NCBI RefSeq assembly: GCF_003347515.1
Contig: NZ_QEII01000269.1
Span: 62,001-126,000 of the forward strand
DNA length: 64,000 nt
Origin: Rhodoferax ferrireducens
GTDB lineage: Bacteria > Pseudomonadota > Gammaproteobacteria > Burkholderiales > Burkholderiaceae_C
Direction of reading: 5' to 3'
Part shown: positions 50,807 to 58,137 of the stretch, piece by piece
Numbering within the stretch: position 1 is the first letter of the stretch
How the letters are laid out: the number at the start of each line of letters is the position of its first letter
The notes under the pieces: model-generated
Seen by the model: only the letters and a program-made list of their open reading frames with translations
Told to the model about the DNA's origin: nothing
Databases searched by the model: none
Position numbers and translations under genes: made by a program

Positions 50807-51577
50807 CTATTTGTAGGGCAGCAGATGCTGACGCGTGGCTTCAGCCGCGGCTTGTGCGCGCGTGTTGACCCGCAGTTTGACCAGGATGGTTTGTGCCTGG
50901 TTTTTGACTGTATTGGGCGAACTATCAAGAATCAAGCCAATCTCGCTGTTGGTCTTGCCTTGACAGATCCAGCCCAGAACTTCGCTCTCCCGGGCAGTCA
51001 ATGCCTGTCGTGGCGGTAGTGCGCGGGCCAGAGGCGCCGCAGGAGATTGAATGCAGCGCAGCAAGGCGGCGTGCATCGCCGGAACCATCAGCCTGAGGAG
51101 TTTTCCTTGCTCGTCTCCCGGTGGGGAAGGCAGCTTGTGAAAACTGAAGAAGGTCATGTGATCCCGATGAATGTCAAAAAGACCGTGGGCTGCGATGTTT
51201 TGAAGTCCGCTGGCGCTAAAAGCCTTTAAGCAACCGAGGTTGAGCGCCGCAGCATTCAGGCTCAGGTCATACATCTGAGGTTCACCGCTTTTCAACCAGC
51301 GCTGCATCATGAACGTGTGATATCGACCTTGCGCAAAATGTGCAGCCTTGAGGCATGAATCAGAAAAATTTTCCGATACAACGTCAAGCGGTTTGACACC
51401 GAAATCAAGCACTTGTCCCACGCAAGCCACAAAGGCGCCATGCGGAAGAACGAGTTGAAAATCAGTCTTTGTCCAGGTAATGAAGTCGTCTTTCGTGGAC
51501 ACCAGGTCCAGCGACTCCAACGCGGTGACAACTGCGGAACGACTGGCTCCGCCGCAAGGCTTGTTTACCCACTTCAT
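50807..51577 (-). CDS. LuxR-family (EpsA-like) transcriptional regulator
   Basis: A 256-residue protein. The C-terminal LuxR helix-turn-helix reads LTARESEVLGWICQGKTNSE and SPNTVKNQAQTILVKLRVNTR (about 185-230, given in parts). The N-terminal sensor part (VLPHGAFVACVGQVLDFGV) resembles EpsA-type regulators. ATG at 51577 follows GGGGGGGGAAGA, a strong ribosome site; the open frame extends 83 codons upstream but with weaker protein character. It probably regulates the adjacent flp-tad operon through the palindromes (inferred). Confidence 0.87.
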   Translation of the reverse strand: MKWVNKPCGGASRSAVVTALESLDLVSTKDDFITWTKTDFQLVLPHGAFVACVGQVLDFGVKPLDVVSENFSDSCLKAAHFAQGRYHTFMMQRWLKSGEPQMYDLSLNAAALNLGCLKAFSASGLQNIAAHGLFDIHRDHMTFFSFHKLPSPPGDEQGKLLRLMVPAMHAALLRCIQSPAAPLARALPPRQALTARESEVLGWICQGKTNSEIGLILDSSPNTVKNQAQTILVKLRVNTRAQAAAEATRQHLLPYK

Positions 51578-52042
51578 TCTTCCCCCCCCTTTGATGCAGA
51601 TTTCCCGCTGGTCCCAGCGAGTCATTTGTTGGACCAGTTCATGGAGCGTTTGCAGCGCGTACGAATGACTCACGCCATGTACGACACCTCGGTCATGCAC
51701 AAGGGATTCAGTTGCCGCCGCTTCGGAGTGTGCGCCCAGAGTTGTATAGACAACTGCGGTGGGTCTTGACGTTCCGTGACGACACTGGCTGGCGCAGATA
51801 CACCTGCGTGATTGAGAACGCAACAAGTCGCGCGTTAGGAAGAATAGATTGATTTGCCATAGATAACCTCAACGAAACTGACGGATCGCGCCTCCCCAAG
51901 GAACGACTGAACTAATTTTTTGTTGAGTGTACAAGCCAAAAAATGCCCAATTGCCGTCTCGTTACATGCCGTAACAAGACCGAGTCAAAAGGGTTACCCG
52001 TCCGCCATCAAGCTTGACGGATACAGCCAACGATGCGGCGTG
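51578..52042. other. 465-base non-coding stretch upstream of the LuxR-type gene
   Basis: I see no convincing gene. A minus-strand frame at 51708-51899 can give about 50 residues from an ATG with AGG nearby (MANQSILPNARLVAF), but it lacks family features. The segment 51900-51970 is AT-rich and may hold the LuxR promoter. No strong hairpin terminator was found between plsC and this region. Confidence 0.5.
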
Positions 52043-52798
52043 CTAGGAAGGGGTTCGCAGGACTTCCACCGTCGTTCGCACATCAGCCGCCCAAGCGCGG
52101 CGGTCACGCCCTTGCGCGGACTGGGGGTCACCAAATATCAGAACCGCGCACAGTTGCGGCGAGGTGAGCGTGCGCCAGACCGAGCGCATCAAGGAGTCGT
52201 CGCCGATGTAGCACGGCGCCAGGCTGTGCTCGCCACTGGCGAAGTCCGTAAAGCGCAGCGCCACTGGCAGCACCGGCGCATTGGCCGCGATGGCGGCCTG
52301 AAACAGATTGGCATGAAAGGGCAGCATATTCACGCCATCGCTGGTGGTGCCCTCTGGAAAAATGGCCAGAATGTCGCCCGCCTGCAAGCGCTCGGCCATG
52401 TGGTGCACCACACGCATGGCGTCGCGGCGGGACTCGCGCTCGATGAACAAGGTCCCCGCACCGGTCGCCAATGTACCGATCAGCGGCCAGTGCTTGACGT
52501 CGGCTTTGGAGACAAAGCGGCAGTGGCGCGCAGCGTGCATCACCACAATGTCCAGCCACGAGATGTGGTTGGCTGCCAGCAGCGCGGGGCCTTGTGCCGG
52601 TGGTTCACCAATCACTACCAATTTAATAGCTAGCCGCGCAAGCAGGGTATGGGCCCAAAGCTGAATTCTTGCTTCTTTTTGCGCAGAAGTCAGTCGCGGG
52701 AACAGCACCACAACCATGACACAACCGGTCATGATGTGCACCATGGCACGCGTGAGCCGCCAGCCAGCGCTGACGCGTACGCCCAGGCGCTTCATCAA
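52043..52798 (-). CDS. plsC: 1-acyl-sn-glycerol-3-phosphate acyltransferase (PlsC family)
   Basis: A 251-residue membrane-associated enzyme of phospholipid synthesis. Catalytic H(x4)D is seen as NHISWLD (about 76-82), with FIERESRRD and the acceptor motif FPEGTTSDG (about 146-154). One N-terminal hydrophobic helix. Residues about 42-60 (EARIQLWAHTLLARLAIKL) are encoded by a copy of the interspersed repeat. Its start overlaps the pyrC stop by four bases. Confidence 0.93.
   Translation of the reverse strand: MMKRLGVRVSAGWRLTRAMVHIMTGCVMVVVLFPRLTSAQKEARIQLWAHTLLARLAIKLVVIGEPPAQGPALLAANHISWLDIVVMHAARHCRFVSKADVKHWPLIGTLATGAGTLFIERESRRDAMRVVHHMAERLQAGDILAIFPEGTTSDGVNMLPFHANLFQAAIAANAPVLPVALRFTDFASGEHSLAPCYIGDDSLMRSVWRTLTSPQLCAVLIFGDPQSAQGRDRRAWAADVRTTVEVLRTPS
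52615..52672 (-). repeat. Interspersed repeat family copy E, in frame in plsC
   Basis: On the minus strand: GAATTCAGCTTTGGGCCCAT, then CTGCTTGCGCGGCTAGCTAT and TAAATT. Order and spacing match the other copies. The plsC frame passes through it. Confidence 0.6.
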
Positions 52799-54087
52799 GC
52801 CTGAAAGGCGACTTGCCCGCCCACGATCGTGCAGCGCACGCGGCCTGGCAGTTCGTAACCCGAGAAGGGAGTGTGTTTGCCCTGGCTACGCAAGGCGCCA
52901 GGTTCCACCGTCCAGACGGACTGGGGGTCAAACACGCACAGATCCGCCACGCCGCCTACCAGCAAGCGGCCGACGCGGCCTTGACGCTTGCCCAGTGAGG
53001 CACCCAGCACATCGGCCGGCCCGCTGGTCACCGCGGCCAAGGCACGCGCCAGTGGCACGCCACTGTCTGCGCTCCATTTGAGCGCCAGACTGAGGAGCAG
53101 CTCGACACCCGTGGCGCCCGCCTCGCTCTCGGCAAAGGGCAAGGCCTTGGCATCTTCGTCCACCGGCGTGTGGTCGGACACCAGCGCATCGATGGTGCCG
53201 TCCGCCAGTGCTGCGCGCAGGGCATCGCGGTCGCGCTGCTGGCGCAAAGGGGGGTTGAGCCGGGCGCGGCTGTCAAAGTAGCCAATATCCGCGTCTGTCA
53301 AATGCAGCGAGTTGATGCTGATGTCACAGGTGACAGGCAAGCCCTCCAGCTTGGCCTGGCGCACCAGGGCCACGCCGGCCGCGCTGCTCAAGCGGCACAG
53401 ATGGACCCGGACACCCGTGACCTTCATCAACTCGAAAATGGTGTGCAACGCAATCGTCTCCGCCACCACCGGCACGCCGGCCAAGCCGAGGCGGGTCGCC
53501 AGCGCGCCGCTGGCCGCCACGCCTTTGCCGAGAAACAAGTCCTGCGGTCGCAGCCAGACTGCATAGCCAAACGTGCTGGCGTACTGAAACGCGCGCTGCA
53601 TGACCAGGGTGCTGGCCAGGGGCACTTCGGCCTGGCTGAACGCGACGCAGCCCGACTCGGTCAGCTCCACCATCTCGGTCAGGGTTTCACCGGCGAGGTT
53701 CCGGGTCAGGGCACCCAGCGGGTAGACGCGACACTGGTTCAGTTTTTCGGCCCGAAAGCGCAACATTTCGACCAGGCCCGGCTCATCCAGCACCGGCTCG
53801 GTATCGGGTGGGCACACCAGACTGGTCACGCCACCGGCCACGGCCGCCGCCATCTCGGACTCCAGCATGCCTTCGTGCTCATGGCCGGGCTCGCGCAAAC
53901 GCACCGCTAGGTCCATCAAGCCGGGCACCACAATGCAGCCGCTGACGTCAATGGTCTGCGTCGGCTGGAATTCATTTGCTATATTTTTAATAGCTACCAC
54001 CGCACCATCGACGAGGGCTACGTCCACAATTTCATCGAAACCGCTGGCAGGATCGATGACCCGGCCGCCTTTGATTAATATATTCAT
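52795..54087 (-). CDS. Dihydroorotase-like PyrC partner of ATCase, metal site lost
   Basis: A 430-residue amidohydrolase-fold protein. Where active dihydroorotases have D-x-H-x-H, this one reads MDLAVRLREPGHEHE, so both zinc histidines are absent. The late SDHTPVDED motif remains. Such PyrC-prime proteins bind PyrB and are needed for ATCase holoenzyme structure in Pseudomonas and relatives; the active dihydroorotase must be elsewhere. It starts one base after pyrB ends. Residues about 28-40 (GAVVAIKNIANEF) come from a copy of the interspersed repeat. Confidence 0.93.
   Translation of the reverse strand: MNILIKGGRVIDPASGFDEIVDVALVDGAVVAIKNIANEFQPTQTIDVSGCIVVPGLMDLAVRLREPGHEHEGMLESEMAAAVAGGVTSLVCPPDTEPVLDEPGLVEMLRFRAEKLNQCRVYPLGALTRNLAGETLTEMVELTESGCVAFSQAEVPLASTLVMQRAFQYASTFGYAVWLRPQDLFLGKGVAASGALATRLGLAGVPVVAETIALHTIFELMKVTGVRVHLCRLSSAAGVALVRQAKLEGLPVTCDISINSLHLTDADIGYFDSRARLNPPLRQQRDRDALRAALADGTIDALVSDHTPVDEDAKALPFAESEAGATGVELLLSLALKWSADSGVPLARALAAVTSGPADVLGASLGKRQGRVGRLLVGGVADLCVFDPQSVWTVEPGALRSQGKHTPFSGYELPGRVRCTIVGGQVAFQA
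53971..54025 (-). repeat. Interspersed repeat family copy F, in frame in pyrC-prime
   Basis: On the minus strand: GTAGCCCTCGTCGATGGTGC, then GGTGGTAGCTATTAAAAATA and TAGCAAATGAA. This is one of the clearest copies in the GCTATTAAAAATATAGC half. Confidence 0.75.
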
Positions 54088-54088
54088 A

Positions 54089-55051
54089 TCAGGCCTCGTT
54101 CCCCGCCACGATGCTCATCACCGCCATGCGCACGGCAATACCGAACGTTACCTGCGGCAGGATCACGCTCTGCTTGCCGTCCACCACGGCCGAGTCAATC
54201 TCCACACCGCGGTTGATGGGACCCGGGTGCATCACGATGCAATCCGGCTTGGCCAGTTGCAGCTTCTCCGGTGTCAGGCCGAAGCTCTTGAAAAATTCCT
54301 GACTGGAAGGCAGCAACGCGCCGTTCATGCGCTCACTCTGCAGGCGCAGCATGATGATCACGTCGCAGCCGCGTATGCCCTCCTCCAGCGTGTGGCAGAC
54401 GCGCACGCCCATTTGCGCCATATCAGAGGGCACCAGGGTCTTCGGCCCAACCACACGCACTTCGGCACAACCGAGCGTGGTGAGGGCGTGGATGTCGGAG
54501 CGCGCCACGCGTGAATGCAACACGTCGCCCACGATGGCCACGGTCAGGTTGGAAAAGTCTTTCTTGAAATGCCGGATGGTGTACATGTCCAGCAAGCCCT
54601 GGGTCGGATGCGCATGCCGTCCGTCACCGGCGTTGATCACATGCACATGCGGCGCCACATGCTGGGCGATCAGGTAGGGCGCACCTGACTCGCCGTGGCG
54701 CACCACGAACAGGTCGGCCGCCATGGCGCTCAGATTGGCGATGGTGTCCAGCAGCGATTCGCCTTTGGAGGCCGATGAGCGGGCGATGTCCAGGTTGATG
54801 ACATCGGCACTCAGACGCTTGGCGGCAATCTCGAAGGTGGTGCGGGTACGGGTCGAATTTTCGAAAAAGAGATTGAACACGCTCTTGCCGCGCAACAGCG
54901 GCACTTTCTTGACTTCGCGGTCATTGACGCTGACAAAATTTGCCGCCGTGTCCAGCACCTGGGTCAGGATACTTTTGGGCAGGCCCTCGATCGAGAGCAG
55001 GTGAATCAGTTCACCGTTTTTATTGAGCTGGGGATTGCGCTTGTAAAGCAT
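54089..55051 (-). CDS. pyrB: Aspartate carbamoyltransferase catalytic chain
   Basis: A 320-residue enzyme making carbamoyl-aspartate in pyrimidine synthesis. Carbamoyl phosphate motif [13 protein letters not shown] (about 54-66), [11 protein letters not shown] (about 142-152), and the C-terminal [12 protein letters not shown] are present. It follows pyrR by three bases and precedes the PyrC-prime gene by one. Confidence 0.97.
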   Translation of the reverse strand: MLYKRNPQLNKNGELIHLLSIEGLPKSILTQVLDTAANFVSVNDREVKKVPLLRGKSVFNLFFENSTRTRTTFEIAAKRLSADVINLDIARSSASKGESLLDTIANLSAMAADLFVVRHGESGAPYLIAQHVAPHVHVINAGDGRHAHPTQGLLDMYTIRHFKKDFSNLTVAIVGDVLHSRVARSDIHALTTLGCAEVRVVGPKTLVPSDMAQMGVRVCHTLEEGIRGCDVIIMLRLQSERMNGALLPSSQEFFKSFGLTPEKLQLAKPDCIVMHPGPINRGVEIDSAVVDGKQSVILPQVTFGIAVRMAVMSIVAGNEA

Positions 55052-55054
55052 GGC

Positions 55055-55552
55055 TTAGCGGGACTCCACGTTGAAACTGAAAACCCCGGCTTCATCGCGG
55101 GCCAGCGCCAGAGACTGGCTGGCGGGCAAGGCCACACGGGCGGCGCAGAAATCGGCCTGAATGGGCAGCTCGCGCCCGCCCCGATCCACCAGCACCGCCA
55201 GCTTGACGCTGGCCGGCCGGCCAAAATCGAACAATTCGTTGATCACCGCGCGAATGGTGCGCCCGGTGTAGAGCACGTCATCGAGCAGGAGGATGTGCGC
55301 GTCGTTCACGTCAAAGTCAATCTGCGTCTGCGCCCCGGCCGTCATGCCACGGCGGGCGAAATCATCGCGGTGCATGCTGGACGAGATGACGCCGGGCCGC
55401 TCGGCCAGGTTCATGTCCCGCTGCAAGCGCTCGGCCAGCCAGACGCCGCCGGAGGTGACGCCGACCAAGCGCGTGCCGGGGCCATGGAGGCCACGCACGC
55501 CGGAAAGAAAATCAAGGTACAGCGCCTCCGCGTCCAGCGTGAGTGTGCTCAT
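55055..55552 (-). CDS. pyrR: PyrR bifunctional pyrimidine regulator / uracil phosphoribosyltransferase
   Basis: A 165-residue phosphoribosyltransferase-fold protein. The PRPP loop is ILLLDDVLYTGRTIRAVINE (about 87-106); GVTSGGVWLAERL and SSSMHRDDF are also typical. It can sense pyrimidine levels for the pyr operon or salvage uracil. Start overlaps the ruvX stop by four bases. Confidence 0.95.
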   Translation of the reverse strand: MSTLTLDAEALYLDFLSGVRGLHGPGTRLVGVTSGGVWLAERLQRDMNLAERPGVISSSMHRDDFARRGMTAGAQTQIDFDVNDAHILLLDDVLYTGRTIRAVINELFDFGRPASVKLAVLVDRGGRELPIQADFCAARVALPASQSLALARDEAGVFSFNVESR

Positions 55553-55974
55553 GGAATACTCCTCAGAAACTGTTCCAGAATAATGCAGGCCGCCGCAGCA
55601 TCCGCGTCCTTGGCCCCCATGGAGAGCGCTTCGGTGGTGGTGTAGCGCTCGTCCACTTCAAAGACTGGCAGCTTGAAACGGCCATGCAATTGGCGGGCAA
55701 ACTTGCGCGCCCGCAGGGTATTTTCATGTTCCGCGCCATCGGGGTGGAACGGCACCCCCACCACCAGCGCGTCGGGCTGCCATTCTTTAATGTGCAGGGA
55801 AATTTTGACGAAGCGGGCGTCGCCCTCGGCGGTGATCGTGCCTTGCGGCTGGGCGGTACGCATCAGGCGGTTGCCGACGGCGAAGCCGGTGCGCTTGAGA
55901 CCAAAATCCAGGGCCAAAAAAGTTTGCAGTCCGGCCGGCACGCTCAGGGGCGTTGCGCCCTTCTCACCGCTCAT
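55549..55974 (-). CDS. ruvX: Holliday junction resolvase RuvX (YqgF)
   Basis: A 141-residue RNase H-fold protein with LALDFGLKRTGFAVGN (about 18-33), DALVVGVPFHPDG and VFEVDERYTTTEAL, the family's metal-binding segments. It acts in DNA repair or in 16S rRNA 5' maturation. Overlaps pyrR and yqgE by four bases each. Confidence 0.95.
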   Translation of the reverse strand: MSGEKGATPLSVPAGLQTFLALDFGLKRTGFAVGNRLMRTAQPQGTITAEGDARFVKISLHIKEWQPDALVVGVPFHPDGAEHENTLRARKFARQLHGRFKLPVFEVDERYTTTEALSMGAKDADAAAACIILEQFLRSIP

Positions 55975-56570
55975 GCATGCCCCGCATCAGGTGACAACAT
56001 CCACGCCTCAAAACCCAGCAGCTGCAGGGCCTGGTCATAACGCTGTGCCACCGGTGTATCGAAGATGACGCTGGTGTCGGCGGCCACCGTCAACCAGCTG
56101 TTGTCCGACAGTTCGGCCTCCAGCTGGCCTTCACCCCAGGCGGCGTAACCCAGCGACACCAATACTTTGCGCGGCCCCGCGCCCGTGGACAGGGCTTCCA
56201 GGACGTCTTTGGACGTGGTCATTTCCAGGCCACCCGGGATCATCATGGTCGAGGCGTAGACGGATTCGCCCGTCTTGCCCTCGCTGGCAAACAGTGCTTC
56301 ATGCAAGACAAAGCCCCGCTCCGTCTGCACCGGCCCGCCCTGAAATACCGGGGCGCCTGTCAGGTCCTCACGACGCAAGGGCAACTCCACCTTGTCAAAC
56401 AGGCTTTTCAAGCTCATCTCGCCGGGTTTGTTGATCACCAGCCCCAGGGCGCCGCGCTCGCTGTGCTCGCAGACGTACACCACGCTTCGGGAGAACATTT
56501 CATCCTGCAAACCAGGCATGGCGATCAGAAAATGATTCGTCAAGTTGGTGAAGGCAAAATCTGAGGGCAT
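55971..56570 (-). CDS. yqgE: YqgE/AlgH family protein (UPF0301)
   Basis: A 199-residue protein with NHFLIAMPGLQDEMFSRSVV (about 12-31), CEHSERGALGLVINKP, VFQGGPVQTERGFVLH and YAAWGEGQLEAELSDNSW, all family hallmarks. Function is unclear (AlgH was linked to alginate regulation). It starts the yqgE-ruvX-pyrR-pyrB-pyrC-plsC transcript and is divergent from the photolyase gene with 21 bases between starts. Confidence 0.95.
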   Translation of the reverse strand: MPSDFAFTNLTNHFLIAMPGLQDEMFSRSVVYVCEHSERGALGLVINKPGEMSLKSLFDKVELPLRREDLTGAPVFQGGPVQTERGFVLHEALFASEGKTGESVYASTMMIPGGLEMTTSKDVLEALSTGAGPRKVLVSLGYAAWGEGQLEAELSDNSWLTVAADTSVIFDTPVAQRYDQALQLLGFEAWMLSPDAGHA

Positions 56571-56591
56571 GCAACAATTTTAACGGCGATC

Positions 56592-58082
56592 ATGAACAAG
56601 CAATTTGAAACAGGTTTGATGTGGTTCCGCCGCGATTTGCGTGTGGTGGACAACGCCGCGCTGTGCCTGGCCTTGAAGGCCTGCCGGCAGGTGCATTGCG
56701 TTTTCGTCTTCGACCGGGACATTCTCGCCGCCCTGCCGCGCGCCGACGCCCGAGTGGAATTCATCCGTGCGGCATTGTGCGAGCTCGACGAAGACTTGCG
56801 ACAACTGAGCCGCACACCGGGCGCGGGCCTGATCGTGCGCCAGGGACGAGCGGACGAGGAAATCGCGACCCTGGCCAAAGAACTGCAGGTGCAGGCCGTC
56901 TTTGCCGCCCATGATTACGAGCCGCAGGCGCGGGCGCGCGACGCCCGCGTGCGGGAAGCACTGGCGCACGCGGGTGTGGCCCTGCAGACCTGTAAAGATC
57001 ATGTGATTTTTGAAGACCGCGAAATCCTGACCCAAACCGGGACACCCTATGGCGTTTTCACCCCTTACAAAAATAGGTGGTTGGCGACGGTCACATCCCA
57101 TCACCTGCGTGGCCACGATGCGGCCCCTATCGTTGCCGCCCTGGCGCCACGCCCGGCCACCCTGCAGCAACCGGTACCGGCTCTGGCCGCGATTGGATTT
57201 GAAACCAGCAAGCTGAGCGCACTGAAAATCCCGACCGGGGCGTCGGGCGGTCGCCAGCTGTTTGAAGACTTCTTTGAACGCATGGACCGCTACGACGAAA
57301 CGCGCGATTTTCCGGCCGTTAAAGGCCCGAGCTACTTGAGCGTGCACCTGCGCTTTGGCACGGTGTCCATCCGCCAACTGGCGGCCACCGCCCTGCAGCG
57401 ACAAATTCAGGGCAGCCGGGGCGCTGCCGTCTGGCTGGGCGAGCTGATCTGGCGTGATTTTTATTTCCAGATTCTGACCAACTTCCCGCACGTGGCCCAC
57501 GGCGCCTACAAACGGGAGTACGACGCGATCCCATGGGAGCGGGGCGAGCATGCCGAAACGCTGTTCAAAGCCTGGTGCGAGGGGCGCACTGGCTACCCGC
57601 TGGTGGATGCGGCCATGGCCCAGATCAACCAGACCGGCTACATGCACAACAGACTGCGCATGGTGGTGGGCAGCTTTCTGGTGAAAGATCTCGGCATTGA
57701 CTGGCGCCGGGGTGAAGCCTATTTCGCCCGGCAGCTCAATGATTTTGATTTGGCGGCCAACAACGGTGGCTGGCAGTGGATCAGCTCCAGCGGCTGCGAC
57801 GCGCAACCGTATTTCCGGATTTTCAATCCAGTCAGTCAGAGCAAGAAGTTTGACAGCGAGGGCAAGTTCATCCGCCGCTATTTGCCACAACTGGCGAAAC
57901 TCAGCACAGCAGCCTTGCACGCACCCTGGACCGCCTCCCCTCTGGATTTGCAGTCGGCTGGCGTGGTACTCGGACAAAACTATCCTGCGCCCATCGTGGC
58001 GCACGAGGTGGCGCGGGCACTGACTCTGCAACGGTATGCGGTGGTCAAGAACTCAGTCCAACCGTCTCAAGCTCAACGTTAG
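56592..58082 (+). CDS. phrB: Deoxyribodipyrimidine photolyase
   Basis: A 496-residue flavoprotein that repairs cyclobutane pyrimidine dimers with blue light. N-terminal antenna domain starts GLMWFRRDLRVVDNAAL; the FAD domain shows YLSVHLRFGTVSIRQL, WLGELIWRDFYFQIL, MHNRLRMVVGSFLVKDL and NNGGWQWISSSGCDAQPYFR (about 393-412). It ends at the edge of a repeat copy. Confidence 0.97.
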   Translation: MNKQFETGLMWFRRDLRVVDNAALCLALKACRQVHCVFVFDRDILAALPRADARVEFIRAALCELDEDLRQLSRTPGAGLIVRQGRADEEIATLAKELQVQAVFAAHDYEPQARARDARVREALAHAGVALQTCKDHVIFEDREILTQTGTPYGVFTPYKNRWLATVTSHHLRGHDAAPIVAALAPRPATLQQPVPALAAIGFETSKLSALKIPTGASGGRQLFEDFFERMDRYDETRDFPAVKGPSYLSVHLRFGTVSIRQLAATALQRQIQGSRGAAVWLGELIWRDFYFQILTNFPHVAHGAYKREYDAIPWERGEHAETLFKAWCEGRTGYPLVDAAMAQINQTGYMHNRLRMVVGSFLVKDLGIDWRRGEAYFARQLNDFDLAANNGGWQWISSSGCDAQPYFRIFNPVSQSKKFDSEGKFIRRYLPQLAKLSTAALHAPWTASPLDLQSAGVVLGQNYPAPIVAHEVARALTLQRYAVVKNSVQPSQAQR

Positions 58083-58137
58083 CTACGTATTTAATAGCAT
58101 ATTGCGCAATAAGAACGGGGGCTAGAGCCTTATTTAA
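58081..58137 (-). repeat. Interspersed repeat family copy G, between phrB and pilL
   Basis: On the minus strand: AAATAAGGCTCTAGCCCCCG, then TTATTGCGCAATATGCTATT and AAATACGTAGCT. It matches kefC copy B closely and fills the 51-base gap between the two convergent genes. Confidence 0.8.

Noticed and set aside
51578..51826. N-terminal extension of the LuxR-type regulator by 83 codons
   Set aside because: The ATG at 51577 has a strong purine-rich ribosome site and gives a normal EpsA-like length; the extension is rich in residues atypical for the family.
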